Below are positions 6,720 to 15,064 of a stretch of 42,614 bases of DNA, piece after piece (within the stretch, counting starts at the first letter, position 1; each line of letters begins with the position of its first letter). A program made the translations under genes and the position numbers. The notes under the pieces are model-generated. The model ran no database searches. It was not told the DNA's origin and saw only the letters and a program-made list of their open reading frames with translations. This stretch comes from an uncultured Selenomonadales bacterium (GTDB lineage Bacteria > Bacillota > Negativicutes > Selenomonadales > Selenomonadaceae). The stretch covers positions 1 through 42,614 of the forward strand of contig CAMHCS010000025.1 in the NCBI GenBank assembly GCA_946183785.1, given 5' to 3'.

Positions 6720-7670
6720 TCATGCCCGTAGCTTGTCCCAGGCTTCATTGGCCCGTTCCACATAAAGCTCGCGCACAGCCGGAAGCTCGCCCAGACCCTT
6801 TTGGAAGACCTCGACCTCGAATCCCTCCTCGATGAGCCTCGATCGATGGGATCCGGGGGCATCGCCTGCCATATCCCGCGAGGCGTGAGCGCCCACCGTC
6901 AGCATCAGCGGTACGAGGCGGACACGACGAACGCCCTGCTCCCGCAAAAGCGGAATGACATGTTCCAACCGCGGCCAGCCCGCCAACGTATAGACGAAGG
7001 CCCTTTTCCAGCCCGCCATTTCGAAGCGCGTCTGCAACGCCGTATAAAACGCGTTGGACGGATGCTGCGTCCCGTGCGCCAGAAGCAACGTCGCCTCGCC
7101 CTCCGTTGTAGGCGGCAGCGAGGCCTGCAGCGCTCTCGTCAAATCCTCCGCGTCGTCTCTCTGCTCCTCCTGGCCCATCCAGTATAAGAGCGGCGCGCCC
7201 AGCACCAGCCGCTTGAAGCGTGTCTTCCAGGCGTTAAAAAGATCCACCATGCCTAGATATTCCGCGCCGGGAAAAAGGTGCAGGGACGCGATCGCCACCC
7301 GCGTGTAACCGCCTTGAAGCAGCGCGTTCAGCGCTTCCTCCGCCGACGGAATTTCCGTGCCTGCCTCCGCCTTGACTTTGGCGCGCATGACCGACGAAGT
7401 ATACGCTTCGTAAATATCGGTCTCGGGATTTTCCGCAGCGATGGCCTCCATCAGCGGCTCCACTGCCAATGCCCGCGCCTCTTTCCGCGCCGCGCCATAG
7501 GACACGACAAGCAGCGCGTCCTTATCTTCCCGTTCCGCAAACGCCGGCTCGTCGTGAACCAGCACCCCGATCTGCGCCGCGCGCAAAAGCGCCGGCGTCG
7601 GGTGTTGTACCTCCTCGTGCAGAATATATCCCGCGCCTTTATGCGTCCGCATCGGCGTCTTCTTTTCCAT
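6720..7670 (-). CDS. cbiK: Sirohydrochlorin cobaltochelatase (CbiK type)
   Basis: A 316-residue CbiK-family class II chelatase that inserts Co2+ into sirohydrochlorin in the anaerobic cobalamin pathway. Visible signatures are LLVVSYGAAR (53-62), YEAYTSSVMRAK (87-98, family A-[FY]-T-S-x-[IV]-[IVM] region), HLFPGAEY (131-138), AHGTQHPSN (198-206) and LMLTVGAHASRDMAGD (255-270), giving probable metal-site residues His199 and His262. The N-terminal ~50 residues lack a clear export signal, so it is probably cytoplasmic. GAGG lies 6 bases upstream of the ATG. No other cob/cbi genes adjoin it, but the window has a B12-dependent MetH system that would use the product. Confidence 0.9.
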   Translation of the reverse strand: MEKKTPMRTHKGAGYILHEEVQHPTPALLRAAQIGVLVHDEPAFAEREDKDALLVVSYGAARKEARALAVEPLMEAIAAENPETDIYEAYTSSVMRAKVKAEAGTEIPSAEEALNALLQGGYTRVAIASLHLFPGAEYLGMVDLFNAWKTRFKRLVLGAPLLYWMGQEEQRDDAEDLTRALQASLPPTTEGEATLLLAHGTQHPSNAFYTALQTRFEMAGWKRAFVYTLAGWPRLEHVIPLLREQGVRRVRLVPLMLTVGAHASRDMAGDAPGSHRSRLIEEGFEVEVFQKGLGELPAVRELYVERANEAWDKLRA

Positions 7671-7786
7671 GGCAAACCTCTTTCCGGAATGAATATTTCC
7701 ATGAACTCATCATCTTTTATTTCATTATATAGCCTTGCCGCCTTCCCTGTCAACGAAAATCACCGATACGAACAAAAGCGGCCAAA

Positions 7787-7814
7787 TAAAAACTCCCGGG
7801 CAAACCGTCCGGGA
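7787..7814 (-). terminator. Terminator of the SprT-like/par gene run
   Basis: tcccgg (7794-7799) pairs with ccggga (7809-7814). On the minus strand it is followed by a T-rich tract (7793-7787), 4 bases after the stop at 7819. Confidence 0.7.
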
Positions 7815-7818
7815 ATCA

Positions 7819-8478
7819 TTATTCCGCCGCCAACCGATGAACCTTGAAGGCGCTTTTCCCGCATTTGGCGCAGCGATAGCGAGACGGGTGCCTGACAACC
7901 GCGCCCGCGCGCAGGTAATAAAATGCGTTGCCGCAGGCGGCGCAGGTCACTTTATAACGGTAGAGAGACTCGGATTGCTGGATTGCCGTTTTTTCTGAAT
8001 AGACGGCAATATGAAGGCCCATCGCGTCGTTTAAAAGCGTCATGCCCTGATGGAAAAGGGCGCCGTGTCCCTCCCGCGGCGGCAGGCACGCATGCAGAAG
8101 CTCATGCGCGACCACGTCGATCAAAGCGTCAGCGTTGCCCGGGAAAAAAAGATGCCCGCTGAAGGCGAGTTTACATTCTCCGTTGTTTGCACGCGGGATA
8201 TTGCAGGAACCGTATTCGCGGACGCCGCGCGTAATACGGACGGTGCGGACGCGGCGCAGACGGGCGGGCAACCCCGCGACGAGAATCGTCTTTTCAATCG
8301 CAGGGCCGAGCGCGTCGATCAAGTCCCGCGCCAAAAGGCGCATTTTCCATGCGACGTCCGCATCGGCAAGCCGCGCTTCCACCTCCGCGCGGAGAGCAGC
8401 CGCCCCCGCTTCGACGGGAAACGCAAGGCCGCAAGGCTGGCCTGCCGGGGAAACATCATTTTGCGGACTGAATGGCAT
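7819..8478 (-). CDS. SprT-like zinc metalloprotein
   Basis: A 219-residue protein with a zincin active site HELLH (His125, Glu126, His129) and a likely third ligand His138 in EGHG, followed by a C-terminal zinc ribbon (CAAC at 179-182, CAKC at 203-206). This is the SprT/Spartan layout; relatives are thought to act on DNA-protein crosslinks, although activity of bacterial members is little studied. Its start overlaps the end of the DUF4446 gene by 23 bases, which suggests translational coupling; its own ribosome-binding site is weak. It is the last gene of the parA-parB transcript. Confidence 0.8.
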   Translation of the reverse strand: MPFSPQNDVSPAGQPCGLAFPVEAGAAALRAEVEARLADADVAWKMRLLARDLIDALGPAIEKTILVAGLPARLRRVRTVRITRGVREYGSCNIPRANNGECKLAFSGHLFFPGNADALIDVVAHELLHACLPPREGHGALFHQGMTLLNDAMGLHIAVYSEKTAIQQSESLYRYKVTCAACGNAFYYLRAGAVVRHPSRYRCAKCGKSAFKVHRLAAE

Positions 8479-8962
8479 CGTGGACCGCCTGCTCCTCTTC
8501 CTTCGTCATCGTGTATTTGGAACGTCCGCCCTCGATGGGCTTCACATAGCTTCGGGAGTCCTCACGGGCGAAAATACTGGAAAACACCACGCCGTTATTG
8601 TTCGCGTCGAGCAGCGCGACGGCGTAGCTGAGGTCGCTGCCCATGTCCTGAAACGCGGAAAAGCGCACGACGCCGACACGCGTAACCGCCGTCTGGAGCA
8701 GCGCGTCGATTCGCGCGTTCTCCTCGCAGATCCTCTTGTTCTCTTCGGCGACGCGGCGCGTTTCCTCAATGTGGCCAAGCAGCATTTTTTCCATCGACTG
8801 GCCCGACTCCTCGCCCTGCATCATCTTCTCATACAGCGAGCGAAGCGACGAAAGACGGGCGAACAGCACGAACACGAGCACAAACAGCAGAGCGATGACT
8901 CCGCCGAGAACGGCGAGCGCCGTCTCCGGTGCCTCCGCAACAAATTGGACCATCTCGTTCAT
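8456..8962 (-). CDS. DUF4446 family membrane-anchored protein
   Basis: A 168-residue protein with one N-terminal transmembrane helix (about residues 15-34), a coiled-coil-like stretch (35-90) and a C-terminal domain with VRFSAFQDMGSDLSYAVALLD, the DUF4446 signature. Members commonly sit downstream of parB in Firmicutes; the function is unknown. GGAGG lies 11 bases upstream of the ATG. It is separated from parB by about 150 bases (8963-9109). Confidence 0.8.
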   Translation of the reverse strand: MNEMVQFVAEAPETALAVLGGVIALLFVLVFVLFARLSSLRSLYEKMMQGEESGQSMEKMLLGHIEETRRVAEENKRICEENARIDALLQTAVTRVGVVRFSAFQDMGSDLSYAVALLDANNNGVVFSSIFAREDSRSYVKPIEGGRSKYTMTKEEEQAVHDAIQSAK

Positions 8963-9109
8963 AAACCAGGTTTCCTCCCTGCAAAATATTTATTATGTCG
9001 TAACTCCAATTTTTCTCCCAAAGGCGTACGGTCAGAGGAAGATTGAAACTCCCTCCGGCCTCCTCCGATATACACCGCCACCTATAGAGGCGGAGCCATC
9101 TTAGCCTTG

Positions 9110-10111
9110 TTATACGCTAAATTTCCACGAGACTTCACGGAGCTTCTTCTTCTTGATTTCGACCTCGTCCTCGCGCTGCCTGGACAGCGCCTCGACTGCC
9201 TCGACGATACGATCGAGATCTTCCTGCGTCTTAAACGAGATCTCAATCTTGCTCTTCTTCGGCCCCCAGGCGATTCGGACGGGCGTGCCGAACAGCAGCT
9301 TCAATCGATCCTCCACGTCGGTGACGAAAACGCGCTCGCTTTTCACGGGCTCGGAAGACTTTTCCTTCGGCTTGAACAGATCGGGATTCTTCCGAAGTCG
9401 CGCCACAATGACCTCGGCCTGCCGCGCGGACAGATTATGGTCGACGATGAAATCCGCCGCCTGCTGCATCTGCTCGGGCGTATCGAGGGAAAGGAGCGGC
9501 TTTGCCTGCCCCATCGTGATGACTTCCTGCACGAGACTCTCCTGCACGCGCTCAGGCAGCCGCATCAGCCGCAGGAAATTCGCGATATGGGAACGGCTCC
9601 TGCCGATGCGCTCGGAAAGCTGCTCTTGCGTCAGCCCGAATTTCTGCATCAAAAGCTCGTAAGCGCGGCCTTCTTCCACCGCGTTCAGATTCTCGCGCTG
9701 TACGTTCTCGATCAGCGCAATTTCGGTCATTTCCTCCAGCGTGTATTTCCGAATCAATGCGGGAACAGTGTGCAGCCCTGCCAGTTTCGCCGCCCGGAGC
9801 CTGCGCTCGCCGGCAATCAGCTCATATTTGTCGCCGTCGGGCAGCGCGCGTACGAGAAGCGGCTGGAGGACGCCGTAGAAACGAACAGACTCCGCCAGCT
9901 CTTCCAGCGACGCCTCGTCAAAATTTTTGCGCGGCTGCGCACGATTCGGCTGAATCTTTTCCACCGGAATCTCCGCGACAGCGGAAGCGTCGTCTTTTAT
10001 AGCGGAGGCTTCCACGGCTTGCGTCGGCTTCATCTCCGGCTTCGCTTCCGCCGGATTTTTTTTGATCAGCGCGCCGAGCCCGCGCCCAAGTCCTCCCTTT
10101 GTCTTAGCCAC
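9110..10111 (-). CDS. parB: Chromosome-partitioning protein ParB (Spo0J)
   Basis: 333 residues from GTG 10111, chosen because GGAGG (10125-10121) lies 9 bases upstream and the protein then starts AKTKGGLGRGLGALI, the usual ParB N-terminus with its ParA-stimulating basic segment. The CTP-binding ParB/Srx domain spans about 45-150 with LIAGERRLRAA (98-108) and ENVQREN (135-141). The helix-turn-helix is at about 157-185 (TQEQLSERIGRSRSHIANFL), and a C-terminal dimerisation domain ends the protein. It binds parS (four candidates at 11-17.5 kb), slides as a CTP clamp and recruits SMC. The start overlaps the parA stop (GTGGCTAA), so the two are translationally coupled. Confidence 0.95.
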   Translation of the reverse strand: MAKTKGGLGRGLGALIKKNPAEAKPEMKPTQAVEASAIKDDASAVAEIPVEKIQPNRAQPRKNFDEASLEELAESVRFYGVLQPLLVRALPDGDKYELIAGERRLRAAKLAGLHTVPALIRKYTLEEMTEIALIENVQRENLNAVEEGRAYELLMQKFGLTQEQLSERIGRSRSHIANFLRLMRLPERVQESLVQEVITMGQAKPLLSLDTPEQMQQAADFIVDHNLSARQAEVIVARLRKNPDLFKPKEKSSEPVKSERVFVTDVEDRLKLLFGTPVRIAWGPKKSKIEISFKTQEDLDRIVEAVEALSRQREDEVEIKKKKLREVSWKFSV

Positions 10112-10865
10112 GGGCGTCCACCTCCTTCGCCAGTTCCGCGTATACCTCCGCGCCTTTCGCGTGAATGTCATAAGCGATAATCGGCATTCCGTAGGACGGC
10201 GCTTCGCTGAGGCGCACTGTGCGCGGGATTACCGTCTCGTAAACCTTTTCCTTGAAAAATTCCCGCACCTCTGTCGCCACCTGCCCGCTGAGATTCGTGC
10301 GGGAGTCGAACATCGTGAGCAATACGCCGGACACCTCCAGCGAAGGGTTCAGACCGTCCCGCACGAGATCGAGGGTCCGCATCAGCTCCGACACGCCCTC
10401 CAACGCGTAAAACTCGCACTGGATCGGAATCACCACGCCGTCCGCAGCCGCCAGCGCGTTCAGGCTCAAAAGCCCAAGCGACGGCGGGCTGTCGATCAGG
10501 ATAAAGTCGTAATCGCCGCGCACCTGATCGATCGCAGTCTTCAATCGTGTCTCCCGTCCGTCTCCCGCAGTCGCCAGCTCGACCTCCGCGCCTGCAAGAT
10601 CCACATTTGCCGGAAGCACGTCGAGATCGAACTCCGTATGACGTATTACCGACCGCACATCATCCCCGTTGATCACCACATGGTAAACGGTCCGCTCCTG
10701 CGCCGTCTTATCGAGTCCCACGCCGCTGGTCGCATTGCCCTGCGGATCGAAGTCCACGAGCAAGACGCGACGCCCGAGTGCGCCGAGACAGGCGGCTAGA
10801 TTCACCGCCGTGGTCGTCTTGCCGACGCCGCCCTTTTGATTCGTGATTGCCAGCACCTTCGCCAA
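10104..10865 (-). CDS. parA: Chromosome-partitioning ATPase ParA (Soj)
   Basis: 253 residues from TTG 10865. This start gives the canonical AKVLAITNQKGGVGKTTT N-terminus and is 8 bases from an AGGACGG site (10880-10874); a GTG at 10874 would lie inside that site. The deviant Walker A KGGVGKTT (11-18), VDFDPQGNATSGVG and DFILIDSPPSLG (Walker B) are visible. ParA moves or senses ParB-parS complexes and in Bacillus also controls DnaA. It is divergent from the EAL gene across about 400 bases holding a parS site. Confidence 0.95.
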   Translation of the reverse strand: MAKVLAITNQKGGVGKTTTAVNLAACLGALGRRVLLVDFDPQGNATSGVGLDKTAQERTVYHVVINGDDVRSVIRHTEFDLDVLPANVDLAGAEVELATAGDGRETRLKTAIDQVRGDYDFILIDSPPSLGLLSLNALAAADGVVIPIQCEFYALEGVSELMRTLDLVRDGLNPSLEVSGVLLTMFDSRTNLSGQVATEVREFFKEKVYETVIPRTVRLSEAPSYGMPIIAYDIHAKGAEVYAELAKEVDARG

Positions 10866-11108
10866 AATATTCACCGTCCTATGATTTCAAAAAGATTACA
10901 GGGCATCTCTAAAAACTCTCTCCGTCAGCCCTATAGACTTCCACCTCCTTCTATACGGGAAGCAGAAAGACAATAATGAAGCCCTCCTCTTTGCGGAGGG
11001 CGGCATGAAGTGCCGGGAGGAGTTCACGAAAATGCAGTTATCAGAGGTTCTTTATATTTATTATACGAAATATAACGGAAAAGGGGAAGTAAATTTTCAA
11101 AAAGAAAA

Positions 11109-11124
11109 TGTTTCACGTGAAACA
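11109..11124. promoter_or_regulatory. parS: parS site 1
   Basis: TGTTTCACGTGAAACA, an exact 16-bp match to the universal parS palindrome, in the parA/EAL intergenic region. Confidence 0.95.
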
Positions 11125-11199
11125 AACAAATATATGTTTGTTTGTATTTATCCTCGCAAAGCATTTCCGTTTTCCTACCGAAGTGAAGTAATATATAAA

Positions 11200-11228
11200 T
11201 TGACCTTCTCTGTTGCTTCCTATATAAT
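11200..11228 (+). promoter_or_regulatory. Promoter of the EAL gene
   Basis: TTGACC (11200-11205), a 17-base spacer, then TATAAT (11223-11228). A near-consensus vegetative promoter. Confidence 0.75.
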
Positions 11229-11283
11229 ATAAAGACACCCTTCAACCAAATTGCTCATCTATTTTGCAAGGAGACGAGAACCC

Positions 11284-12888
11284 ATGAATAAGAAGATGCT
11301 ATCGCATGAGATCGTCGACGGCTTCACGGCGGCAATTCGCGAACAGCAGATCTACCTTTGTTACCAGGTGCAAATCAATCACAGCACCGGGCGCATGGTG
11401 GGCGCGGAAGCCCTGATGCGCTGGGAGCACCCGGACTTTGGACTGCAGCTTCCGTCGGATTTCATTCCCATACTGGAAGAACATGACTTGATTTATTCTG
11501 CGGATATTTACGTATTCGAGTCCGTCTGCCGCTTCCTGCGGAAATGCCTGAACGACGGCGTTCCGATTGTCCCAATCTCGGTCAATATGTCCCGTTATGA
11601 CGTTTTCAACCATGACTATGTGGAAGAAATCGAAAACATTCGTAATCGATATGGTATTCCGGTCAAATTCCTCCGGATTGAAATCACTGAATCCTCGGCC
11701 ATTGGCGGCATGAAGCTGATGATTGACGTGATCGATCGGCTGAAGACCCGCGGCTACGTCGTGGAAATGGACGATTTTGGCAGCGGATATTCGTCGCTGA
11801 ATATCCTGAAAAATCTCAACGTGGACATGATCAAACTCGATATCGGCTTTCTCGACGGCGGTATCCGCGGACGCGGCGGCATCATCCTGAGCTCCGTGGT
11901 ACAAATGGCGAAATGGCTCGGTACGCCGCTGATCGCGGAAGGCGTCGAGACAATGGAACAGGCCGATTACATGAAGAGTCTCGGCTGCAATTACATTCAG
12001 GGCTTTTTGTACGCCAGGCCAATGCCCGAAGACGAATTTCTCCAAACACTCCGCCAGACCGAGCACGAGCCTACCGTCCCGGCGATGCGGCTGATCGAAG
12101 CGATGGACGCGGGCAAGTTCTGGGATCCAGATTCGATGGAAACGCTGATTTTCAGCAACTTCGTCGGCGCCGCTGCGCTATTTACCTATCAAGAAGGGAA
12201 GACGGAAATCCTGCGGGTGAACGAAAAATACACGCGCGAGCTCGCCATGAATCTGTCGGCTCAGGAAGTCATCGGCCTCGATCCTCGCCAGGAATTGGAT
12301 GAGGAAAACTGGGAAATTTATGAATCGGCAATCAAAAAAGCCATCTCTTCCCATGACGAAGTAAGCTGCGAGACATGGCGCAACCTGCATTCGAAATGCT
12401 GCGGGAACGATCATATTTGCATTCGCAGTTTCATCCGCGTGATCGGCTGCGCCGGAAAGCAGCACTTGATTTACGCGATGGTGCAAAACATCACAGCGGA
12501 AAAGAAAAACTACCGGGATCTATACGACAGCGACCGACGGTTTCGATTTGCCACCGAGCAGATCAACGTCTACGCCTGGGAATACACCTTTGCGACGAAA
12601 GAAATGCGTCCCTGCTTCCGGTGTATGCGGGATCTTGGATTGCCCGCGCTCGTCAGGAATTATCCGGAGCCTTTGATTGAGGCGAAGATTATTCCGGAGG
12701 ATTTCGCGGGCATGTACAGAGATTGGCTCCGGCGCCTCGCGGACGGAGAGGAGCATATCGAAGGTGTCGTTCCGCTTACGATTGGCCGAATTCCATTCTA
12801 TTTCCGTTACACGACGGAATTCGACGAAACCGGCAAGCCGCTCAAAGCATACGGTTCCGCCACATTGATTTCGGAAGAAGACGGATAA
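11284..12888 (+). CDS. EAL-domain cyclic-di-GMP phosphodiesterase with C-terminal PAS-like domains
   Basis: 534 residues; ATG 11284 has AAGGAG 10 bases upstream. An EAL domain (about 10-260) opens the protein and retains the catalytic set: Glu42 in EAL, Asn101 in ISVNMSR, Glu133 in RIEITE, Asp163-Asp164 in DDFGSGYSS, Lys184 in MIKLD, Glu219/Glu222 in AEGVET, Gln239 in QGF. It should hydrolyse c-di-GMP to pGpG. Residues about 290-400 (AALFTYQEGKTEILRVNEKYTREL) and 415-530 (RRFRFATEQINVYAWEY) look like two PAS-type sensor folds; no GGDEF domain is present. No membrane segment, so cytosolic. Sensor domains usually precede EAL, so this order is less common. Flanked by parS sites on both sides. 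Confidence 0.9.
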   Translation: MNKKMLSHEIVDGFTAAIREQQIYLCYQVQINHSTGRMVGAEALMRWEHPDFGLQLPSDFIPILEEHDLIYSADIYVFESVCRFLRKCLNDGVPIVPISVNMSRYDVFNHDYVEEIENIRNRYGIPVKFLRIEITESSAIGGMKLMIDVIDRLKTRGYVVEMDDFGSGYSSLNILKNLNVDMIKLDIGFLDGGIRGRGGIILSSVVQMAKWLGTPLIAEGVETMEQADYMKSLGCNYIQGFLYARPMPEDEFLQTLRQTEHEPTVPAMRLIEAMDAGKFWDPDSMETLIFSNFVGAAALFTYQEGKTEILRVNEKYTRELAMNLSAQEVIGLDPRQELDEENWEIYESAIKKAISSHDEVSCETWRNLHSKCCGNDHICIRSFIRVIGCAGKQHLIYAMVQNITAEKKNYRDLYDSDRRFRFATEQINVYAWEYTFATKEMRPCFRCMRDLGLPALVRNYPEPLIEAKIIPEDFAGMYRDWLRRLADGEEHIEGVVPLTIGRIPFYFRYTTEFDETGKPLKAYGSATLISEEDG

Positions 12889-12895
12889 CATAAAA

Positions 12896-12911
12896 TGTTT
12901 CACGTGAAACA
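12896..12911. promoter_or_regulatory. parS: parS site 2
   Basis: An exact TGTTTCACGTGAAACA palindrome, 8 bases after the EAL stop. Confidence 0.95.
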
Positions 12912-12929
12912 TAGAAACATCAGTTCGAA

Positions 12930-12945
12930 TGTTTCACGTGAAACA
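12930..12945. promoter_or_regulatory. parS: parS site 3
   Basis: A second exact TGTTTCACGTGAAACA palindrome, 34 bases from site 2 start to start, in the same gap. Confidence 0.95.
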
Positions 12946-12967
12946 TTTTTATTGAGGAAGTGATGAT

Positions 12968-13642
12968 ATGCCAATCTATCGGCCCGCGCTTCCGTTTGTG
13001 GACGAAAAAGAAACACGACGATACGCTGGTCTGGCCAAAGCAAAATTTGACGAAGCAGCAATCGCGGCAGCCTGTGAGGAATGCGCTTTGCTTGCCGAGC
13101 CCCGTGCGCGATGGGAAATTTACGATTACGACTGTGAAAACAATATGGTCGCCTCGAATCCCCCTTTTTTCGTCGAAGGGAACGTCATTCGAAAACACCT
13201 TGCCGGATCAGAACGCGTTATTTTTCTTGCCGCGACCATTGGAGAAGCTGCTGAGGAAGCCGTCACACGCCATTTCGACGAAGGCCGGTACGCGCACTCC
13301 GTGCTCCTGGACGCCGCCGCCACCGCCGCCGTCGAACAGACCTGCGACGCCTGCGAATCCATGCTCCGCCCGCAATTTGCCAAAGAGGGCTTCTCCATGC
13401 GGTGGAGATTTTCCCCTGGCTATGGGGACTGGGATATCCATGCCCAACCGGGGCTTTTGCGGCTGACACAGGCGTCGACCATTGGAATTTCGCTGACCGA
13501 GAGCCTCATGCTTTGCCCGCGAAAATCCGTCACCGCCGTCATCGGCCTCGCGCGCGGGGAAGCGGCGTCGACGGCGCACGCGCTGAAAGGCTGCGCATCC
13601 TGCGAAAAACTCGACTGCCCGTCGCGGAAAGAAAAAGATTGA
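12968..13642 (+). CDS. Free-standing MetH reactivation (activation) domain protein
   Basis: 224 residues resembling the AdoMet-binding activation domain of cobalamin-dependent methionine synthase, with RWRFSPGYGDWDI (146-158) and a later LCPRKSVTAVIGLARG segment (about 182-197). In MetH this domain binds AdoMet and reductively remethylates inactive cob(II)alamin. Here it is a separate protein, matching the MetH at 15065-17434 that lacks it. GAGGAAG lies 7 bases before the ATG. The gene ends in a C-x2-C-x4-C cysteine cluster (CASCEKLDC) that could bind metal. A DUF362 gene separates the two halves. Confidence 0.85.
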   Translation: MPIYRPALPFVDEKETRRYAGLAKAKFDEAAIAAACEECALLAEPRARWEIYDYDCENNMVASNPPFFVEGNVIRKHLAGSERVIFLAATIGEAAEEAVTRHFDEGRYAHSVLLDAAATAAVEQTCDACESMLRPQFAKEGFSMRWRFSPGYGDWDIHAQPGLLRLTQASTIGISLTESLMLCPRKSVTAVIGLARGEAASTAHALKGCASCEKLDCPSRKEKD

Positions 13643-13668
13643 AGAGAATCGTTGGGATAGGATATAAT
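13639..13668 (+). promoter_or_regulatory. Promoter of the DUF362 gene
   Basis: TTGAAG (13639-13644), an 18-base spacer, TATAAT (13663-13668). The -35 box overlaps the stop codon of the preceding gene. It predicts an mRNA leader of about 150 bases made of the hairpin-rich repeat. Confidence 0.6.
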
Positions 13669-13677
13669 ATATAAAGA

Positions 13678-13797
13678 GCCTTCCCCTCCGGGGTCGGCAA
13701 CACGGCGACAGCCGAAGGATGACGGATGAGGGTTTTCGACATCACCGAAACCTCACCCACCGTCTTCGACGGTCCTCCCTCCCCAATGGGAGGGCAA
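13678..13797. repeat. Hairpin-rich palindromic repeat of the gut-Firmicute type
   Basis: Non-coding 120 bases with stacked stems: accgtc ttc gacggt type (about 13759-13773) and ccctccc (13777-13783) with gggaggg (13788-13794). The phrase ggatgacggatgaggg and the terminal pyrimidine/purine stem recall palindromic repeats widespread in gut Firmicute genomes (from memory; only one copy here). It may also act as the 5' leader of the DUF362 mRNA. Confidence 0.5.
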
Positions 13798-13822
13798 GAA
13801 TAATGTAGTCGGGGGGATTATT

Positions 13823-14947
13823 ATGGAAAAGGCGAAGGTATATTTCACGGATTTCCGCACACAGGTCGGCACGAGCATGACGGAGAAGCTGAAACGTCTG
13901 TGTATTGCCGCCGGGTTCAAGAACATCGACATGAACGGAAAATTCGTCGCGATCAAGATGCACTTCGGCGAGCTGGGGAACCTCGCGTTCCTGCGTCCAA
14001 ATTACGCGAAGGCGGTGGCCGATCTCGTCAAAGAGCAGGGGGGCATGCCGTTCCTGACGGACTGCAACACGCTGTACCCGGGCAGCCGCAAGCATGCGCT
14101 GGAGCACATGGACTGCGCGAACCTGAACGGCTTCAACACCGTGACCACGGGCTGCCAGATCATCATCGCCGACGGCCTGCGCGGCACCGACGAGGTCGAG
14201 GTGCCGGTGAAGAACGGCCAGTATGTGAAAGCGGCAAAAATCGGCCGCGCGCTGATGGACGCCGACATCGTGATCAGCCTCGCCCACTTCAAGGGCCATG
14301 AAATGACGGGCTTCGGCGGCGCCATCAAGAACATCGGCATGGGCGGCGGCAGCCGCGCCGGAAAGATGGAACAGCATTCGTCGGGCAAGGTCTCGGTCAA
14401 CGAGGAGCTTTGCCGGGGCTGCCGCCGCTGCGCGAAGGAATGCGGCTCCAACGCCATCACGTATGAAAACAACAAGGCGCATATCAACAAAGACCTCTGC
14501 AAAGGCTGCGGCCGCTGCATCGGCGCCTGCGCCTTCGACGCGATTTCCAACGACCAGTGGGACGCCAGCGACGTCCTCGACCGCAAGATGGCCGAATACG
14601 CGCAGGCCATCTGCCAGGACCGCCCGACCTTCCATATCAATATCGCCACGGACATCTCGCCGAACTGCGACTGCCACGGTGAAAACGACGGCCCGATCCT
14701 GCCGAACCTCGGCTTCTTCGTTTCCTTCGACCCGGTGGCGGTGGATCAGGCCTCGGTGGACGCCGCGCTGAAAGCCACGCCGATCGAGAACAGCCAGCTG
14801 GGCGACAACCTTGCAAAGCCCGACTGGAAAAAACACAACGACCACTTCCTCGACAGCAACCCCCACGTGAACTGGGAAGAAACCCTGATCCACGCCGAAA
14901 AAATCGGGCTGGGGACGAGGGAGTATGAGCTGAAGACCATCAAATAA
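13823..14947 (+). CDS. DUF362 domain protein with two 4Fe-4S clusters
   Basis: 374 residues. A DUF362 region (about 1-190, with MGGGSRAGKM before the clusters) is followed by a bacterial ferredoxin insert with two CxxCxxCxxxC motifs (Cys197/200/203/207 and Cys226/229/232/236), then a further DUF362 part. Members are iron-sulfur proteins of unresolved function in anaerobes. A G-rich ribosome-binding site (13811-13816) precedes the ATG. It sits between the MetH reactivation domain and MetH. A role as electron donor for cobalamin reactivation is possible but only inferred from position. Confidence 0.8.
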   Translation: MEKAKVYFTDFRTQVGTSMTEKLKRLCIAAGFKNIDMNGKFVAIKMHFGELGNLAFLRPNYAKAVADLVKEQGGMPFLTDCNTLYPGSRKHALEHMDCANLNGFNTVTTGCQIIIADGLRGTDEVEVPVKNGQYVKAAKIGRALMDADIVISLAHFKGHEMTGFGGAIKNIGMGGGSRAGKMEQHSSGKVSVNEELCRGCRRCAKECGSNAITYENNKAHINKDLCKGCGRCIGACAFDAISNDQWDASDVLDRKMAEYAQAICQDRPTFHINIATDISPNCDCHGENDGPILPNLGFFVSFDPVAVDQASVDAALKATPIENSQLGDNLAKPDWKKHNDHFLDSNPHVNWEETLIHAEKIGLGTREYELKTIK

Positions 14948-14961
14948 AATTTCATCCATGA

Positions 14962-15000
14962 GCGCGTTGCCAAAATCTTCGGCGGCGCGCCTCTTTTTTA
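14962..15000 (+). terminator. Terminator of the DUF362 gene
   Basis: A 10-bp stem, gcgcgttgcc (14962-14971) with ggcggcgcgc (14981-14990), two G-U pairs, followed by a T run. Confidence 0.75.
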
Positions 15001-15064
15001 TTTACGCCATACATGATAAAATAGTAACATTCTAATCATCTGTATATCACAAAGGAGCAACACC

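Larger units (their letters stand above)
10866..11283. other. parA/EAL divergent intergenic region
   Basis: Contains a 7-bp hairpin gccctcc/ggagggc (10981-11001), a parS site (11109-11124), an AT-rich stretch and a consensus-like promoter for the EAL gene (11200-11228). No gene is supported here. Confidence 0.6.

Noticed and set aside
7671..7818. Cobalamin riboswitch upstream of cbiK
   Set aside because: The gap is too short and filled by the terminator of the upstream gene; no B12-box-like sequence was seen.
10981..11001. gccctcc/ggagggc hairpin as terminator of a gene
   Set aside because: No gene ends near it on either strand and no T run follows; left as a structure in the intergenic note.
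14991..15064. SAM or B12 riboswitch upstream of metH
   Set aside because: Fewer than 75 bases remain between the terminator and the start codon, too few for either riboswitch.
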